Origin: JAJZEO01 sp964477345
GTDB taxonomy: Bacteria; Chlamydiota; Chlamydiia; Chlamydiales; 2-12-FULL-49-11
Length of the DNA stretch: 58,464 nt
NCBI GenBank assembly: GCA_964477345.1
Contig: CAYZDL010000010.1
Location: 1-58,464, forward strand
Direction of reading: 5' to 3'
The notes under the pieces are model-generated. The model was not told the origin of the DNA. It did not search any database and saw only the letters and a list, made by a program, of their open reading frames with translations. Position numbers and translations under genes: made by a program. Positions 8,941 to 18,636 of the stretch are shown here, one piece after another; position 1 is the stretch's first letter; every line of letters starts with the position of its first letter.

Positions 8941-10855
8941 CAAAGTCATCGGAATTGACCTCGGTACCACAAACTCTTGTGTCGCGGTCATGGAAGGAAA
9001 AGAAGCAAAAGTGATCACAAACGCAGAAGGGTCGAGAACGACGCCATCAGTGGTCGCATTCAAAGGAAATGAACGTCTAGTCGGGATTCCTGCAAAACGC
9101 CAGGCTGTGACAAATCCTGAGAATACCATTTCATCCGCAAAACGCTTCATTGGACGTAACTTTAGCGAAATTACCGAAGAGCTCAAAACAGCCCCCTACA
9201 AAGTCGTTGCCGGAGCGAACAATAAAGCAGCGATTATGGTCAATGGGAAACAGATGACTCCTGAGGAGATCGGTGCCCAAATCTTGATCAAAATGAAGGA
9301 GACAGCAGAGGCGTATCTCGGAGAGGAGGTGACAGATGCCGTTATCACCGTTCCTGCTTACTTTAACGACTCTCAAAGACAATCTACAAAGGATGCAGGA
9401 CGCATCGCTGGATTGAACGTCAAGAGGATCATCAACGAGCCTACCGCAGCGGCTCTTGCCTACGGTCTCGATAAGAAGGGCCAAGACAAGAAAGTGGCGG
9501 TCTACGATTTAGGTGGTGGTACATTCGACGTTTCTATTCTAGAGATCGGCGATGGGGTGTTCGAAGTTCTTGCCACTAATGGTGACACACACCTTGGAGG
9601 AGATGACTTCGATGGAGAGATCATCCACTACCTTCTCGACGAATTCAAAAAAGAACATGGAATTGATCTATCGAAAGATAAGATGGCTTTGCAGCGTCTA
9701 CGTGATGCAGCAGAAAAAGCGAAGATTGAGCTTTCAGGAACACCATCGACAGAGATTAACCAACCGTTCATCACTATGGATGCCACTGGTCCTAAGCACT
9801 TGACTCTCACACTATCAAGAGCGAAACTCGAATCGTTGGTTGCCCATCTAGTCGAGAGAACTAAACAGCCTTGCTTAAAGGCCATTAAAGATTCAGGTCT
9901 TTCAACTTCTCAGATCGATGAAGTGATCTTAGTCGGTGGAATGACAAGAATGCCGTTGGTTCAGGCTAAGGTAAAAGAGATCTTTGGAAAAGAGCCTCAT
10001 CAAGGGGTAAACCCTGATGAAGTTGTCGCACTTGGTGCTGCTATCCAAGGTGGAGTTCTTACTGGAGAGGTCAAAGACGTACTCCTTCTCGACGTCGTTC
10101 CTCTATCATTAGGTATTGAAACCTTAGGTGGTGTGATGACAAAATTGATCGAGCGAAACACCACAATCCCAACGCAGAAGAAGCAGACATTCTCGACTGC
10201 AGCGGATAACCAACCAGCTGTTACCATTGTCGTCCTCCAAGGTGAGCGTGAAATGGCGTCGGATAATAAAAAGATTGGTCAATTCGATCTAACCGACATC
10301 CCTCCAGCACCACGAGGAGTGCCTCAAATTGAGGTTGCCTTTGATATCGATGCCGACGGTATTTTACACGTATCAGCAAAAGATAGACAAAGCGGCAAAG
10401 AGCAAAAGATCAAGATCGAGGCCTCATCAGGTTTATCAGAAGCTGAGATCAATTCAGCCATTAAAGATGCTGAATCTCATGCAGAATCTGATAAAAAAGC
10501 TCGCGAGCGGATCGATCTTAAGAACGAAGCCGATGCCCTTGTTTTCCGTGCTGAGAAAGCTCTCAAAGAATACGGAGACAAAGTGCCTCAAGAGGTTAAA
10601 TCTTTAATCCAAGCTGAAATCGACGCAACTAAAGAGGCGATTAAATCAGATGATGCCGATCAAATCAAAGCTGCAAAAGACAAGCTGAATGAAGTAATCC
10701 AAAAAATTGGCCAATCGATGAGTGGTGGAGCTCAAGACGCACAAAGTGCTCCTCATCAAGCCTCGGCAGCTGATATTAAGCGCGCCGGTGGAAAGTCTTC
10801 AGACAACGTTGAAGAAGCCGAAGTCGAAATTGTCGATGGAGATGATTCAAAGTAA
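8921..10855 (+). CDS. dnaK: Chaperone DnaK (Hsp70)
   Basis: ATP-driven chaperone that folds new and stress-denatured cytosolic proteins together with DnaJ and GrpE. The 644-residue protein carries all Hsp70 signatures: IGIDLGTTNSCVAV at the N-terminus, VYDLGGGTFDVSI (about 195), VGGMTRMPLVQ (about 340) and the substrate-binding beta domain, ending in the acidic VEEAEVEIVDGD tail near the C-terminus. ATG 8921 is chosen because GAGGAG at 8908-8913 is correctly spaced; an in-frame TTG at 8906 is not needed. It overlaps grpE by 20 bases and is followed by a strong terminator, so it is the last gene of the heat-shock operon. Confidence 0.98.
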   Translation: MTKKKSNKVIGIDLGTTNSCVAVMEGKEAKVITNAEGSRTTPSVVAFKGNERLVGIPAKRQAVTNPENTISSAKRFIGRNFSEITEELKTAPYKVVAGANNKAAIMVNGKQMTPEEIGAQILIKMKETAEAYLGEEVTDAVITVPAYFNDSQRQSTKDAGRIAGLNVKRIINEPTAAALAYGLDKKGQDKKVAVYDLGGGTFDVSILEIGDGVFEVLATNGDTHLGGDDFDGEIIHYLLDEFKKEHGIDLSKDKMALQRLRDAAEKAKIELSGTPSTEINQPFITMDATGPKHLTLTLSRAKLESLVAHLVERTKQPCLKAIKDSGLSTSQIDEVILVGGMTRMPLVQAKVKEIFGKEPHQGVNPDEVVALGAAIQGGVLTGEVKDVLLLDVVPLSLGIETLGGVMTKLIERNTTIPTQKKQTFSTAADNQPAVTIVVLQGEREMASDNKKIGQFDLTDIPPAPRGVPQIEVAFDIDADGILHVSAKDRQSGKEQKIKIEASSGLSEAEINSAIKDAESHAESDKKARERIDLKNEADALVFRAEKALKEYGDKVPQEVKSLIQAEIDATKEAIKSDDADQIKAAKDKLNEVIQKIGQSMSGGAQDAQSAPHQASAADIKRAGGKSSDNVEEAEVEIVDGDDSK

Positions 10856-10868
10856 ACTAGAAAAAGTG

Positions 10869-10902
10869 AGGCGGTCTATTTCAATAGACCGCCTTTACTT
10901 TT
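10869..10902 (+). terminator. Rho-independent terminator after dnaK
   Basis: Perfect 12-base arms AGGCGGTCTATT and AATAGACCGCCT around a TC loop (10869-10894), followed by TTACTTTT. A short T-run on the opposite strand side means it could also stop leftward transcription from the small gene ending at 10933. Confidence 0.92.
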
Positions 10903-10932
10903 AAATTCGTTATCATTCCTCAGATACTTTTC

Positions 10933-11187
10933 TTAGAAATTCCTTCCTAGCCATAGCTGGAGCTTTCTTTTCTTAGGATCGATGCTAAACTTTCCCTTGG
11001 CTTTATAGGGATCTAACTCGATCAGCTTTTTCTCTTGCTCTGTTAGGTGGAGTTCATTTTCCTCTCTCAAGTCGCACTTTGCATAGGTAGCTTCGTAGGG
11101 GATGTCGCATACCATTTCCTCTTCCTGTGTTGAAGCAAAGAGAGAAGTTGACACAGCCATAACGGCAACCATACTCCATAGTTTCAT
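10933..11187 (-). CDS. Small exported protein of unknown function
   Basis: An 84-residue protein with a clear Sec signal peptide: MKLWSM, a hydrophobic stretch to about residue 16, then a cleavage-like LFAS. The mature part of about 65 residues contains two cysteines (residues 27 and 38), is acidic in the middle and basic at the end (KKRKLQLWLGR). I recognise no family. A purine-rich GGCAGG precedes the ATG. It stands alone between the dnaK terminator and the haemagglutinin-like gene; 66 bases separate it from that gene's 3' end, so it may be co-transcribed with it. It is probably periplasmic. Confidence 0.6.
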   Translation of the reverse strand: MKLWSMVAVMAVSTSLFASTQEEEMVCDIPYEATYAKCDLREENELHLTEQEKKLIELDPYKAKGKFSIDPKKRKLQLWLGRNF

Positions 11188-11253
11188 AGACCTGCCTTTG
11201 TAAAAACCCTATGAAAACTTAACATTCATAAAGTTTTTTGATCAATCTCAAAC

Positions 11254-14200
11254 TTATGGAGATACTCGCATCATTGTATCCCAGAAGTCATCTATGTGTA
11301 AGAGGTACCAGTCGTAGTTTGTGAAGTATCGCAATCTATAGAAAAGTTCATAAAGGAATGGGTAATTAAAGTAGTTATTTCCTGGATAGGTAAAAAGTCC
11401 GTGAGCCCCTCCGCCATTGATCGATGAACAATCGATGACTGTCTTTGTTCCCCCATATGAAACCGGATAGGAATTACTTGGATTTGGTGTATTAATGGTC
11501 GCCCAACCTGACAAACTGAGGTTTCTAGCTACATTGATAAGCAATCCTCCATTACTACTTAAANNNNNNNNNNAAGTCACAAATTCCGACCATAGTACAA
11601 TCGCGCCCTACAGTAGCAATGACAGCCCCCTGTGCTGTATCGAAATAGACATTTGACGAAGCTGATGTTCCTGTCGTCATCAATAAATCTCTACCTGTCA
11701 CGAGTGTAATACTCCCACTACCTAGTGTTTGCACACCAGCCTGGGTATAAGTACCTGATCCACCTCCTTGCAAAGAGATGTCTTGCTGCGCGTTCATGTA
11801 AATATTTCCATTCCCTTCAACTAAAGCTAGGGCATAGACATCGACACCTCCAGATCCTCCCTTGAATTCGATGTATTCGGGTGCCGATGTGGCTCCAATA
11901 GAGATATTCCCATTCCCAACCATATAAATCCTTGCGCCGGCATTACTAGTTCCACTGGCGCCTCCGTTGAAGGCAAATGTCGATGCGTTGCTAGAACTAT
12001 TTAGAGAAATCGTACCTGAAGAGCCTTTAATTTCAGCACTTGCAAGTGTCGCCGATCCCCCATTAAGGGTCAGATTCCTTGCCACTGTTCCAGTAACTCC
12101 ATTGTATCCGTAGAAATAGACTCGGTTAAGAACCCCAGCACCTCCATTGAAACTGACATCTCGCCCTACTGTAAAAGTCATGTTAGAAGCCTCAACATAG
12201 GCCGCAGCTGCCATAGCCGCCGAGCTTCCCCCTGTAAGCATTAAATCTTGTCCAGTTGTCAGAGTTACGCTCCCTAAATTTCCTAATGAGGAGATATTGG
12301 CTGTATTTCCTGAGCCCCCTGTACCGCCATTAATCGAAATCGTATTGGCGTTAACATTGACAGGTATATTTATTCCTCCACTTGAAATGATCAATGCTTG
12401 GTTACTACTTCCCGAGCTTCCGCCTATCATATAGAGACCTCCTGCAAGATCGATATTGATAGTAGAAGAACCTGTTAAACTTCCGATATAGGCATTATTT
12501 CCTGATGAACAACACCCACCTAACATCTGAATGTTGTTAAATTCGGTGTTTTGTCCTATGTTCACCTTAGATGCCTGTAGAAAAGCTGATGTACAATCCT
12601 CAGCTTGAACTAGCAAGGTCCCAGTTCCAGATGTTATCCCGTTAACATTAACCGTCGTACCTTGGACCTGCGCATTGGCTCCCAGTGCTGAGCCCCCAAT
12701 CACATTCATGTACTCTCCAAATGTAATCGTATTAGTTCCCGATCCTGTACTTAACAGAGCACTCGCATTGCTGCCACTACCCCCTTGAAGATTAAGAACT
12801 GACGAGGCTGCAGTAGTGATGCCACCTGAAGTTAGATTGACTCCATTGGAATTGGTTTGCGTCCCTGCTGTCAATCCAATATTGATTGTTGGCGCAGTTA
12901 AACTAACGACATTACTCCCATTCGATGAAGCCCCAGTCATTGTGAGTAAATAGTTCATTTGTAGCTTGTTAGAAGCCTGAAGGGATAGTTGATTCCCTGA
13001 TGACCAGTTAATATTATCGGCAAGAAGCATATCTCCTGTGAAACCTGTCCCATTGGCGATGATCGAAACATTAGCATAGGCCAACGTATTCTGCAGACTC
13101 GTTGTTGGCACCCTCGAAGTGATATTTCCTGGAGTAAAGCTCGGAGGGACATAATAGCCATTGTAATTGGCAATTCCTCCGACATTAATAGCCGTTGTGG
13201 TTAAAGTCAACGTTCCGTCTGATCCTGATGTTCCTCCACTTAAATTGGCGATCGCATTGTAACCCAAATAACCGGGTGTGGTAAGCGAAACATTACCACC
13301 GTTCCCTGATCCAGATCCAAGAGAAGTGATGTTACCCAGTTCGATAATTGAGTCACTGGCCCACATGGTAACGCTACCACCATTTCCAGAAGAGTTTGCA
13401 TTGGCAAATATGCTTGTAGTCCCATCAATATAAATGTTATCGGTATCATAAGTCGACTGATCTCCAATGGTAATGACTCCCCCACCGTTAGCTCCATTTA
13501 CGGCGATCGATGCACCGTTGATAAGAGAGATTGTTTTACCAATAATTGTTACTGGAGGGGCTTGCCCTGCTGTAGAATTTCTGACAATCGATCCTGTCAT
13601 CGTGACAGCACCATTGTTTGATGACAATGGGTCGGCTAATAAATATACCTGCCCATTACTTGTGCTACAAGCTGTACAATTGATCACACCCGATTGGTTA
13701 ATTGCATAAGTGTAGGCATTTCCGTCTGCGACTAAAACCACCGACTCACCATTAGCTGTTCCAGAAAAATCGATTCCTATCCCTGCGCCTGCATTTCCTC
13801 CTGCATTGATAAAGACTCTTTGATTAGAGGATGGCTGCAACAATACATCTGTCCCTGCAGCTTGGGAAATGGTGCCCCCTGCTGTCAAAGTCCCTGTATT
13901 GACAATCCTGTAACCAATGATCGTAATATCACCACCTAAAGCATTGATCGCCCCATTGATCGTGACTGTCCCCGAAGAACTAGATCCTTTAAATTCCATC
14001 GTAGCCGTAGGATCAAAAGTATCCACCAAATCAAGAGACGACGCCACAAATGAGTTCGTCAAAATCGTTCCTGTCGGGCCTACTACAATCCCATTTGAAT
14101 TAAACAGATAAACATTGGCTGAACTGTTTCCAATAATCGCTCCATCAATTTGAGAAATTGAACTTCCAGTCACCTTGTTCCAAACATGAAAATTTGACGT

Positions 14201-14428
14201 CGATCCATTTTGTGAAAAAGTGACAGCTTCTCCTTCCCCAATCGAGAAGCTAGTCCAATCAATCACAGTAACGGGACTTGTAACACTTACTCCTAGTTCA
14301 TTTGAATTGGCGCCTGTTCCAGTAAAGGTGGCTCCCCCATTTTGCACTGTCGGATTTTGCGGTAATGCCAGAATGAGAAGAGGATGGAATAAGCCACAAG
14401 ATAAAATCGTCTTGAAATAATTTCTCAT
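11254..14428 (-). CDS. Filamentous haemagglutinin-like (two-partner secretion type) exoprotein, interrupted by assembly gap
   Basis: Probable large secreted beta-helix adhesin. Residues 1-23 form a signal peptide. Residues about 25-140 form the conserved TPS domain of the haemagglutination-activity family, recognisable by NVYLFNSNGIVVGPTGTI. The rest is Gly/Ser/Asn/Thr-rich repeats of the kind G-D-----GGS---A--, typical of right-handed beta-helices. Ten Ns at 11564-11573 split it: the 5' part reads in one frame and the last ~105 codons (ending at 11254) in another, which I attribute to an unknown true gap length. The C-terminus is unusually aromatic (FLYELFYRLRYF). No TpsB transporter is visible in the window, so its export route is open. 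Confidence 0.8.
11564..11573. other. Assembly gap (10 N) inside the haemagglutinin-like gene
   Basis: Ten undetermined bases in a repetitive region. Reading frames before and after do not agree, so the real gap size is not 10. Confidence 0.99.
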
Positions 14429-14514
14429 AATTAACTTCTGTTTTATTTTATTGATCTTACTAAACTAATTATATGACTTAATTATTAATTTAAAGAACAA
14501 TCAAAGAAAACAGC

Positions 14515-14559
14515 AAAAACCACAGAGCCATCAGTGCCCTCGGTGTGCTCGGTGGTTTT
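14515..14559. repeat. Palindromic repeat / possible terminator after rseP
   Basis: Near-palindrome between the 3' end of rseP and the start of the haemagglutinin-like gene: arms AAAACCAC..GAG and CTC.GTGGTTTT with internal short G+C-rich repeats (CCCTCGGTG, GCTCGGTGG). On the minus strand the stem is followed by T-rich sequence, so it could terminate the mrp-to-rseP operon. Its design resembles dispersed 'ccacagag...ctctgtgg' elements found in several bacterial genomes. Confidence 0.6.
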
Positions 14560-14577
14560 CCCCTAGTGTATTTAACA

Positions 14578-16476
14578 TTAACCGCCGAAGAGACGAGTAA
14601 TATCATGATAGGTTGTATATAAGAAGATCGCGACAAGCATCACAAAGAATGGAAGGAGAATCAACTCGAGAGTCTTCTCTGAAATACGCCTTTTGGTTGT
14701 CCATTCCCAGAAAGTAAGACAGATGCGTCCCCCATCGAGAATTGGAATAGGCAAGAGGTTAAAGACCCCTAAGTTAAAAGAGATCAATCCCATCCAAAAG
14801 ATCACCTCTTTGATTCCTAAGCTCCAACCGTCATGCATGACCTTGAATATCCCCACAGGGCCAGATAGCCACTTAGGTGATAGAGCCCCTGTCGCTAAAG
14901 AGCTTAAGGTGCGCCAAGTGCCCATGGCGCTCTCTTTCAACAAGATCAAGGGATTCGGATTATAGGTAACCATTTGACTATTAAGATAAGAGCCAAGAAA
15001 AATAAACTCTGAATGATCTAGATCGAGCCTTTCCCGCACTTCTTGAGTTGTCTGAGGTTCAGGAACTGCTGCANNNNNNNNNNNNNNNNNNNNNNNNNTG
15101 TTAAAAGTCACCGGAACAATCGGGCCGATCAATTGATAATTGCCCATCTTATTGACCATTTCGTGTGTCCCGATTTGAGAGGCTAGCTTTTGTACTTCTT
15201 GCCAGTTAACACTCTCTCTAAACTGCTGATCTTGGTCTTCCCAAGTCATGGCAGTCTTTTCTTTTGAAGCGTGTTTTTTGACGATTAAATAGACATCTCT
15301 TTTAGCGAGAGCTTTAAAAACCCCAAGCCCACTATCAACGGGAACGTCCCCCACAGCAAGAATTTGGTCACCTTCGTAAAGCGGAGAGCAATCCTCACTA
15401 ATTCCCAAGCACTTCTGCCCTTCTTTGATCAAGTCATCGTCGATGAAAGAAAACTCCTTCTTAACAAACCCGTATTGATCAACTTGATAAGGAATAAAAC
15501 CAAGCTCAGTCACTTCCTCTCTTTCACCGATGGCATGGCGCCAATCGTAAAATTCGCCTATTTCATTTTTGCTAAGCTCTAAATCCGCAATAGGAACTCT
15601 TGGCACTCGCATCACTTTTAACTCGTCATCTTGCCGAACAGTCAAAATCACCGAATGTTGATTGATGATTTGACGCAGTTGTTCTGTAGAAAAAACAATT
15701 TCCCCATTTGCCCAGACAATTCTATCCCCCTCTTCAATTCCTGAATCATACATAGGAGAATAACGACCAAGCGTTGGGTCAAACCCTTTAAAAAACAAGA
15801 CCGAAGCTGGTGAAGTGACCCCAACTGTCTTTAGATCCTTCATGTCATATTTGCGATGATACGGAGCCAAATGATAATCGTAAGGAGTTTCAAGGCCGGT
15901 GTAGTAATTGATTTTTTCCCCAGAGATTTGGAGCATCTGGTTTTTTAAAATTCCATGATAAATGAGGTCTTGGAAGCCACCAAACTGCTCCCCATTGTAT
16001 TTTTCAATCGTATCCCCCGACTTGACCCCTAACTGGGCAAGTTCAGATTGTTGATCGACAGATCCGATAATTTTGGTATATTGCTCGAAAGGTTTCAAAC
16101 GACCGCCCATCGACCAAACAATCGAAAAAGCTATAAATGCAAAGGCAATGTTTACAAGAGGGCCTGCAAGAAGAACTTTGATTCTAGCCCAAGGTGTTTT
16201 AGAGAAAAATCCTCCTTGGATATCATACATCGACTTGCCAGTTTTTTCATCACCCCCCTTGAATAATACGTATCCTCCGAGTGGAATGAGACAAATTTGC
16301 CACTTAACGCCGTTATAATTCCATGAATGTAGAGGTTTTCCAAAACCAATACTGAAAACTTCAACATCAATTCCTTGTCTTCTAGCCACCCAATAGTGTC
16401 CAAGCTCATGGATCAAGACGAGAAATCCAAATCCTAAAAAAGCAAAAAGAATGTACATTATGTTGACGTTCATCAT
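14578..16476 (-). CDS. rseP: RIP metalloprotease RseP (site-2 protease)
   Basis: Intramembrane zinc protease (family M50) that cuts transmembrane anti-sigma factors or signal-peptide remnants. The first helix carries the zinc site HELGH (residues 24-28); the third core helix carries the LDGG ligand motif near residue 575. Between them are two PDZ-like regions, and extra helices close the protein. At about 632 residues it is longer than E. coli RseP (450) but matches the chlamydial form (CT_072, ~620). Twenty-five Ns at 15074-15098 interrupt the second PDZ region; the frame happens to continue. Its start is the base after the dxr stop context (shared base 16476), so translation is probably coupled. 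Confidence 0.93.
   Translation of the reverse strand: MMNVNIMYILFAFLGFGFLVLIHELGHYWVARRQGIDVEVFSIGFGKPLHSWNYNGVKWQICLIPLGGYVLFKGGDEKTGKSMYDIQGGFFSKTPWARIKVLLAGPLVNIAFAFIAFSIVWSMGGRLKPFEQYTKIIGSVDQQSELAQLGVKSGDTIEKYNGEQFGGFQDLIYHGILKNQMLQISGEKINYYTGLETPYDYHLAPYHRKYDMKDLKTVGVTSPASVLFFKGFDPTLGRYSPMYDSGIEEGDRIVWANGEIVFSTEQLRQIINQHSVILTVRQDDELKVMRVPRVPIADLELSKNEIGEFYDWRHAIGEREEVTELGFIPYQVDQYGFVKKEFSFIDDDLIKEGQKCLGISEDCSPLYEGDQILAVGDVPVDSGLGVFKALAKRDVYLIVKKHASKEKTAMTWEDQDQQFRESVNWQEVQKLASQIGTHEMVNKMGNYQLIGPIVPVTFNXXXXXXXXXAAVPEPQTTQEVRERLDLDHSEFIFLGSYLNSQMVTYNPNPLILLKESAMGTWRTLSSLATGALSPKWLSGPVGIFKVMHDGWSLGIKEVIFWMGLISFNLGVFNLLPIPILDGGRICLTFWEWTTKRRISEKTLELILLPFFVMLVAIFLYTTYHDITRLFGG
15074..15098. 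other. Assembly gap (25 N) inside rseP
   Basis: Twenty-five undetermined bases; flanking reading frames agree if the length is right. Confidence 0.99.
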
Positions 16477-17621
16477 TATAGCACCTCGTTTCTCGCGACC
16501 TCTCTTGCATGTCGGTCGACTTCTAAAATTTCACTCAAGCTAGGCTCATGTATCGTATCATGAGATTGCATTAATCGCTCTAACAAGTGTGCAATCTGAG
16601 GCCATTTTACCTCACCTTTGCAAAAACGCTCAACGATTACTTCATTAGCCGCATTCATAAAACAGGGTAGCGTCCCCCCTTCCCCTATCGCTTCATAAGC
16701 AAGGGCAAGGCACCGAAATTTTTCTTTATCAGGGGCATAAAATTCAAATTTTCCACATTCAACAAAGTTAAAACTTTTCTCATGCCTCGGTAAACGATCT
16801 GGATAAGTTAGAGCGTATTGAATTGGTTTTTCCATGCTATTTGTAGCAATTTGAGCCTTAACTGATCCGTCGACAAATTCGACCATACTATGAATTGCAC
16901 TTTGAGGGTGAACTACCACTTCAATATCACCAATAGGAACACCAAAAAGCCAATAAGCCTCAATCACTTCCAGCCCCTTATTCATAAGGGTTGAGCAATC
17001 AATGCTCACCTTCTCCCCCATTTTCCATGTCGGATGTTTAGAGGCATCTTGACTCGTAACTTTATGAAGTTGGTTCATTTCAAGATGAAGAAAAGGACCT
17101 CCAGATGCAGTAAGGATTAATTTTTTAACGCTTTCTTTCGACTCGCCTACAAGACACTGAAAAATGGCTGTGTGCTCGCTGTCAATCGGCAGAATAGTCA
17201 CATTTTTTTCTTTAGCGAGTTTCATAACGACGGATCCACCAGCCACTAAGACCTCTTTGTTGGCCAGTCCAATTGTCTTTCCTGTTTCAATGGCTGCTAC
17301 AGTAGGGACAAGACCGATCGATCCCACCATCCCCATGAGAGCAAAATCACACCCCTCCATCCGGGCTACCTGTTCTAATCCAGATAGACCTGATACAACT
17401 TCGACACCCTTTCGTGTTAAACGACGCCTCAATTCATTGGCCGCTTCTTCTTCATAGACACAGACAATCTGAGGAGAGAATTCGTGGATTTGAGTTTCGA
17501 GAAGATCGATATTTGACCTTGCACACAGGGCGACAACTTCTACCCTACCTTTCAGATGACGCACTACATTGAGGGTCTGTCGTCCGATCGACCCGGTCGA
17601 CCCGAATAGTGCCATTCTCAT
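16476..17621 (-). CDS. dxr: 1-deoxy-D-xylulose 5-phosphate reductoisomerase
   Basis: Second step of the non-mevalonate isoprenoid pathway: DXP to 2-C-methyl-D-erythritol 4-phosphate with NADPH. The 381-residue protein begins directly with the nucleotide-binding GSTGSIGRQTL (residues 7-17). The metal and substrate site is seen as NKEVLVAGG (about 121), IDSEHTAIFQ (about 146) and TASGGPFL (about 171), followed by STLMNKGLEVIEA (about 210). Length is normal. It lies 4 bases after ytgD and immediately before rseP, the same order as CT_070-071-072 in C. trachomatis. Confidence 0.97.
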   Translation of the reverse strand: MRMALFGSTGSIGRQTLNVVRHLKGRVEVVALCARSNIDLLETQIHEFSPQIVCVYEEEAANELRRRLTRKGVEVVSGLSGLEQVARMEGCDFALMGMVGSIGLVPTVAAIETGKTIGLANKEVLVAGGSVVMKLAKEKNVTILPIDSEHTAIFQCLVGESKESVKKLILTASGGPFLHLEMNQLHKVTSQDASKHPTWKMGEKVSIDCSTLMNKGLEVIEAYWLFGVPIGDIEVVVHPQSAIHSMVEFVDGSVKAQIATNSMEKPIQYALTYPDRLPRHEKSFNFVECGKFEFYAPDKEKFRCLALAYEAIGEGGTLPCFMNAANEVIVERFCKGEVKWPQIAHLLERLMQSHDTIHEPSLSEILEVDRHAREVARNEVL

Positions 17622-17625
17622 AAAC

Positions 17626-18633
17626 TCATCCTTGTTCGGTTTCAGCTTGGAGATTATCAGTCTTCTTTTGAAAAGTCAACGCCGACCTAAACCGACGTCT
17701 CAACCTAATGAATATAGCGCTACAAATCCATATCAAGAAAAGAAGAGTCGTCAAAAGCCCCCCGGTAGAGAGAGGCGTCTGATATTGACTTAGGAAGTGG
17801 CGAGAAAGAGCGACAGCAATACAGGAGGTGATAACCCCTAAACACCCACTCGAGAGGACGATCATTTTAAGAGAATTAAAAAATAGCCTCGAAATGATCA
17901 CTGGAACAACCAGCAAGGCAAGAGCAAGAACTACCCCCACAACCTGCATAGCCACAATAACCGTAATCGAAGTAATCAAGACAATCAAGTAGTTAACAAC
18001 TTTTTCTGGTATGCCAGAAATCGAAGAAAATTGTCCATCAAAAGAAGAAAACAATAAGGGTCGCCAAAAAATTCCCATCAATGTGGATACAAATAGAGTA
18101 AGCAACAAGATCAATTTTAAATCGGCCTTAGTAATCATATCAATATTTCCGGTAATCACGTCGGTCCCAATGTGAGTACTTCGAGTAAAAATTGTGGCCA
18201 ATATGATCCCTAATGCAAACAAAAAAGAAAAGACCAGTCCAATACTCACGTCTCTTTGAGCCATAAGTTTATTTGAAAAGAAATCGATGAGAAACATCGT
18301 CAAGAAACTGGTGACCAAACTTGCACCTAGTAAAGTTAATGGATTGATCCCTCCTTCCATCAGATTAATTTTAGCCCCTGTGATATAAAAACTTGCAATC
18401 ACTACGACCATAATTCCTACAAGAACGGTATGGGTAATTGCGTTAGCCACCATCGCCATTTTTCTAACGACAAGAAAAACCCCCAATAAACCACAAACGG
18501 CTGAAACAAGAGAGAGTGAAATAAGTTGAATTTCATCTGGTTGCAGAGCTACCTTACCTTGTATAAGGGGTACTATGCGTGAAAAAAATACAACAAAAAA
18601 TTGGAAAAATGATTTACCCCAATAGATCGACAT
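17626..18633 (-). CDS. ytgD: Metal ABC transporter permease YtgD
   Basis: Membrane subunit of the chlamydial iron (and possibly Mn/Zn) uptake system, of the ABC-3 / ZnuB-MntB family. The 335-residue protein has about eight to nine hydrophobic helices and the family block around LVSAVCGLLGVFLVVRKMAMVAN shortened here to the conserved GLLGVFLVVRKMAM (about 45-58) and ITHTVLVGI (about 65). Fourth gene of ytgABCD; only 3 bases separate it from ytgC, and 4 bases from dxr, so it belongs to one long operon. Having two different permease subunits, YtgC and YtgD, is the usual chlamydial arrangement. Confidence 0.93.
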   Translation of the reverse strand: MSIYWGKSFFQFFVVFFSRIVPLIQGKVALQPDEIQLISLSLVSAVCGLLGVFLVVRKMAMVANAITHTVLVGIMVVVIASFYITGAKINLMEGGINPLTLLGASLVTSFLTMFLIDFFSNKLMAQRDVSIGLVFSFLFALGIILATIFTRSTHIGTDVITGNIDMITKADLKLILLLTLFVSTLMGIFWRPLLFSSFDGQFSSISGIPEKVVNYLIVLITSITVIVAMQVVGVVLALALLVVPVIISRLFFNSLKMIVLSSGCLGVITSCIAVALSRHFLSQYQTPLSTGGLLTTLLFLIWICSAIFIRLRRRFRSALTFQKKTDNLQAETEQG

Positions 18634-18636
18634 CGG

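Noticed and set aside
11254..11580. Separate gene for the last 108 residues of the haemagglutinin-like region
   Set aside because: Its apparent start lies in the N run; composition continues the upstream repeats. It is the C-terminus of the same gene with a wrong gap length.
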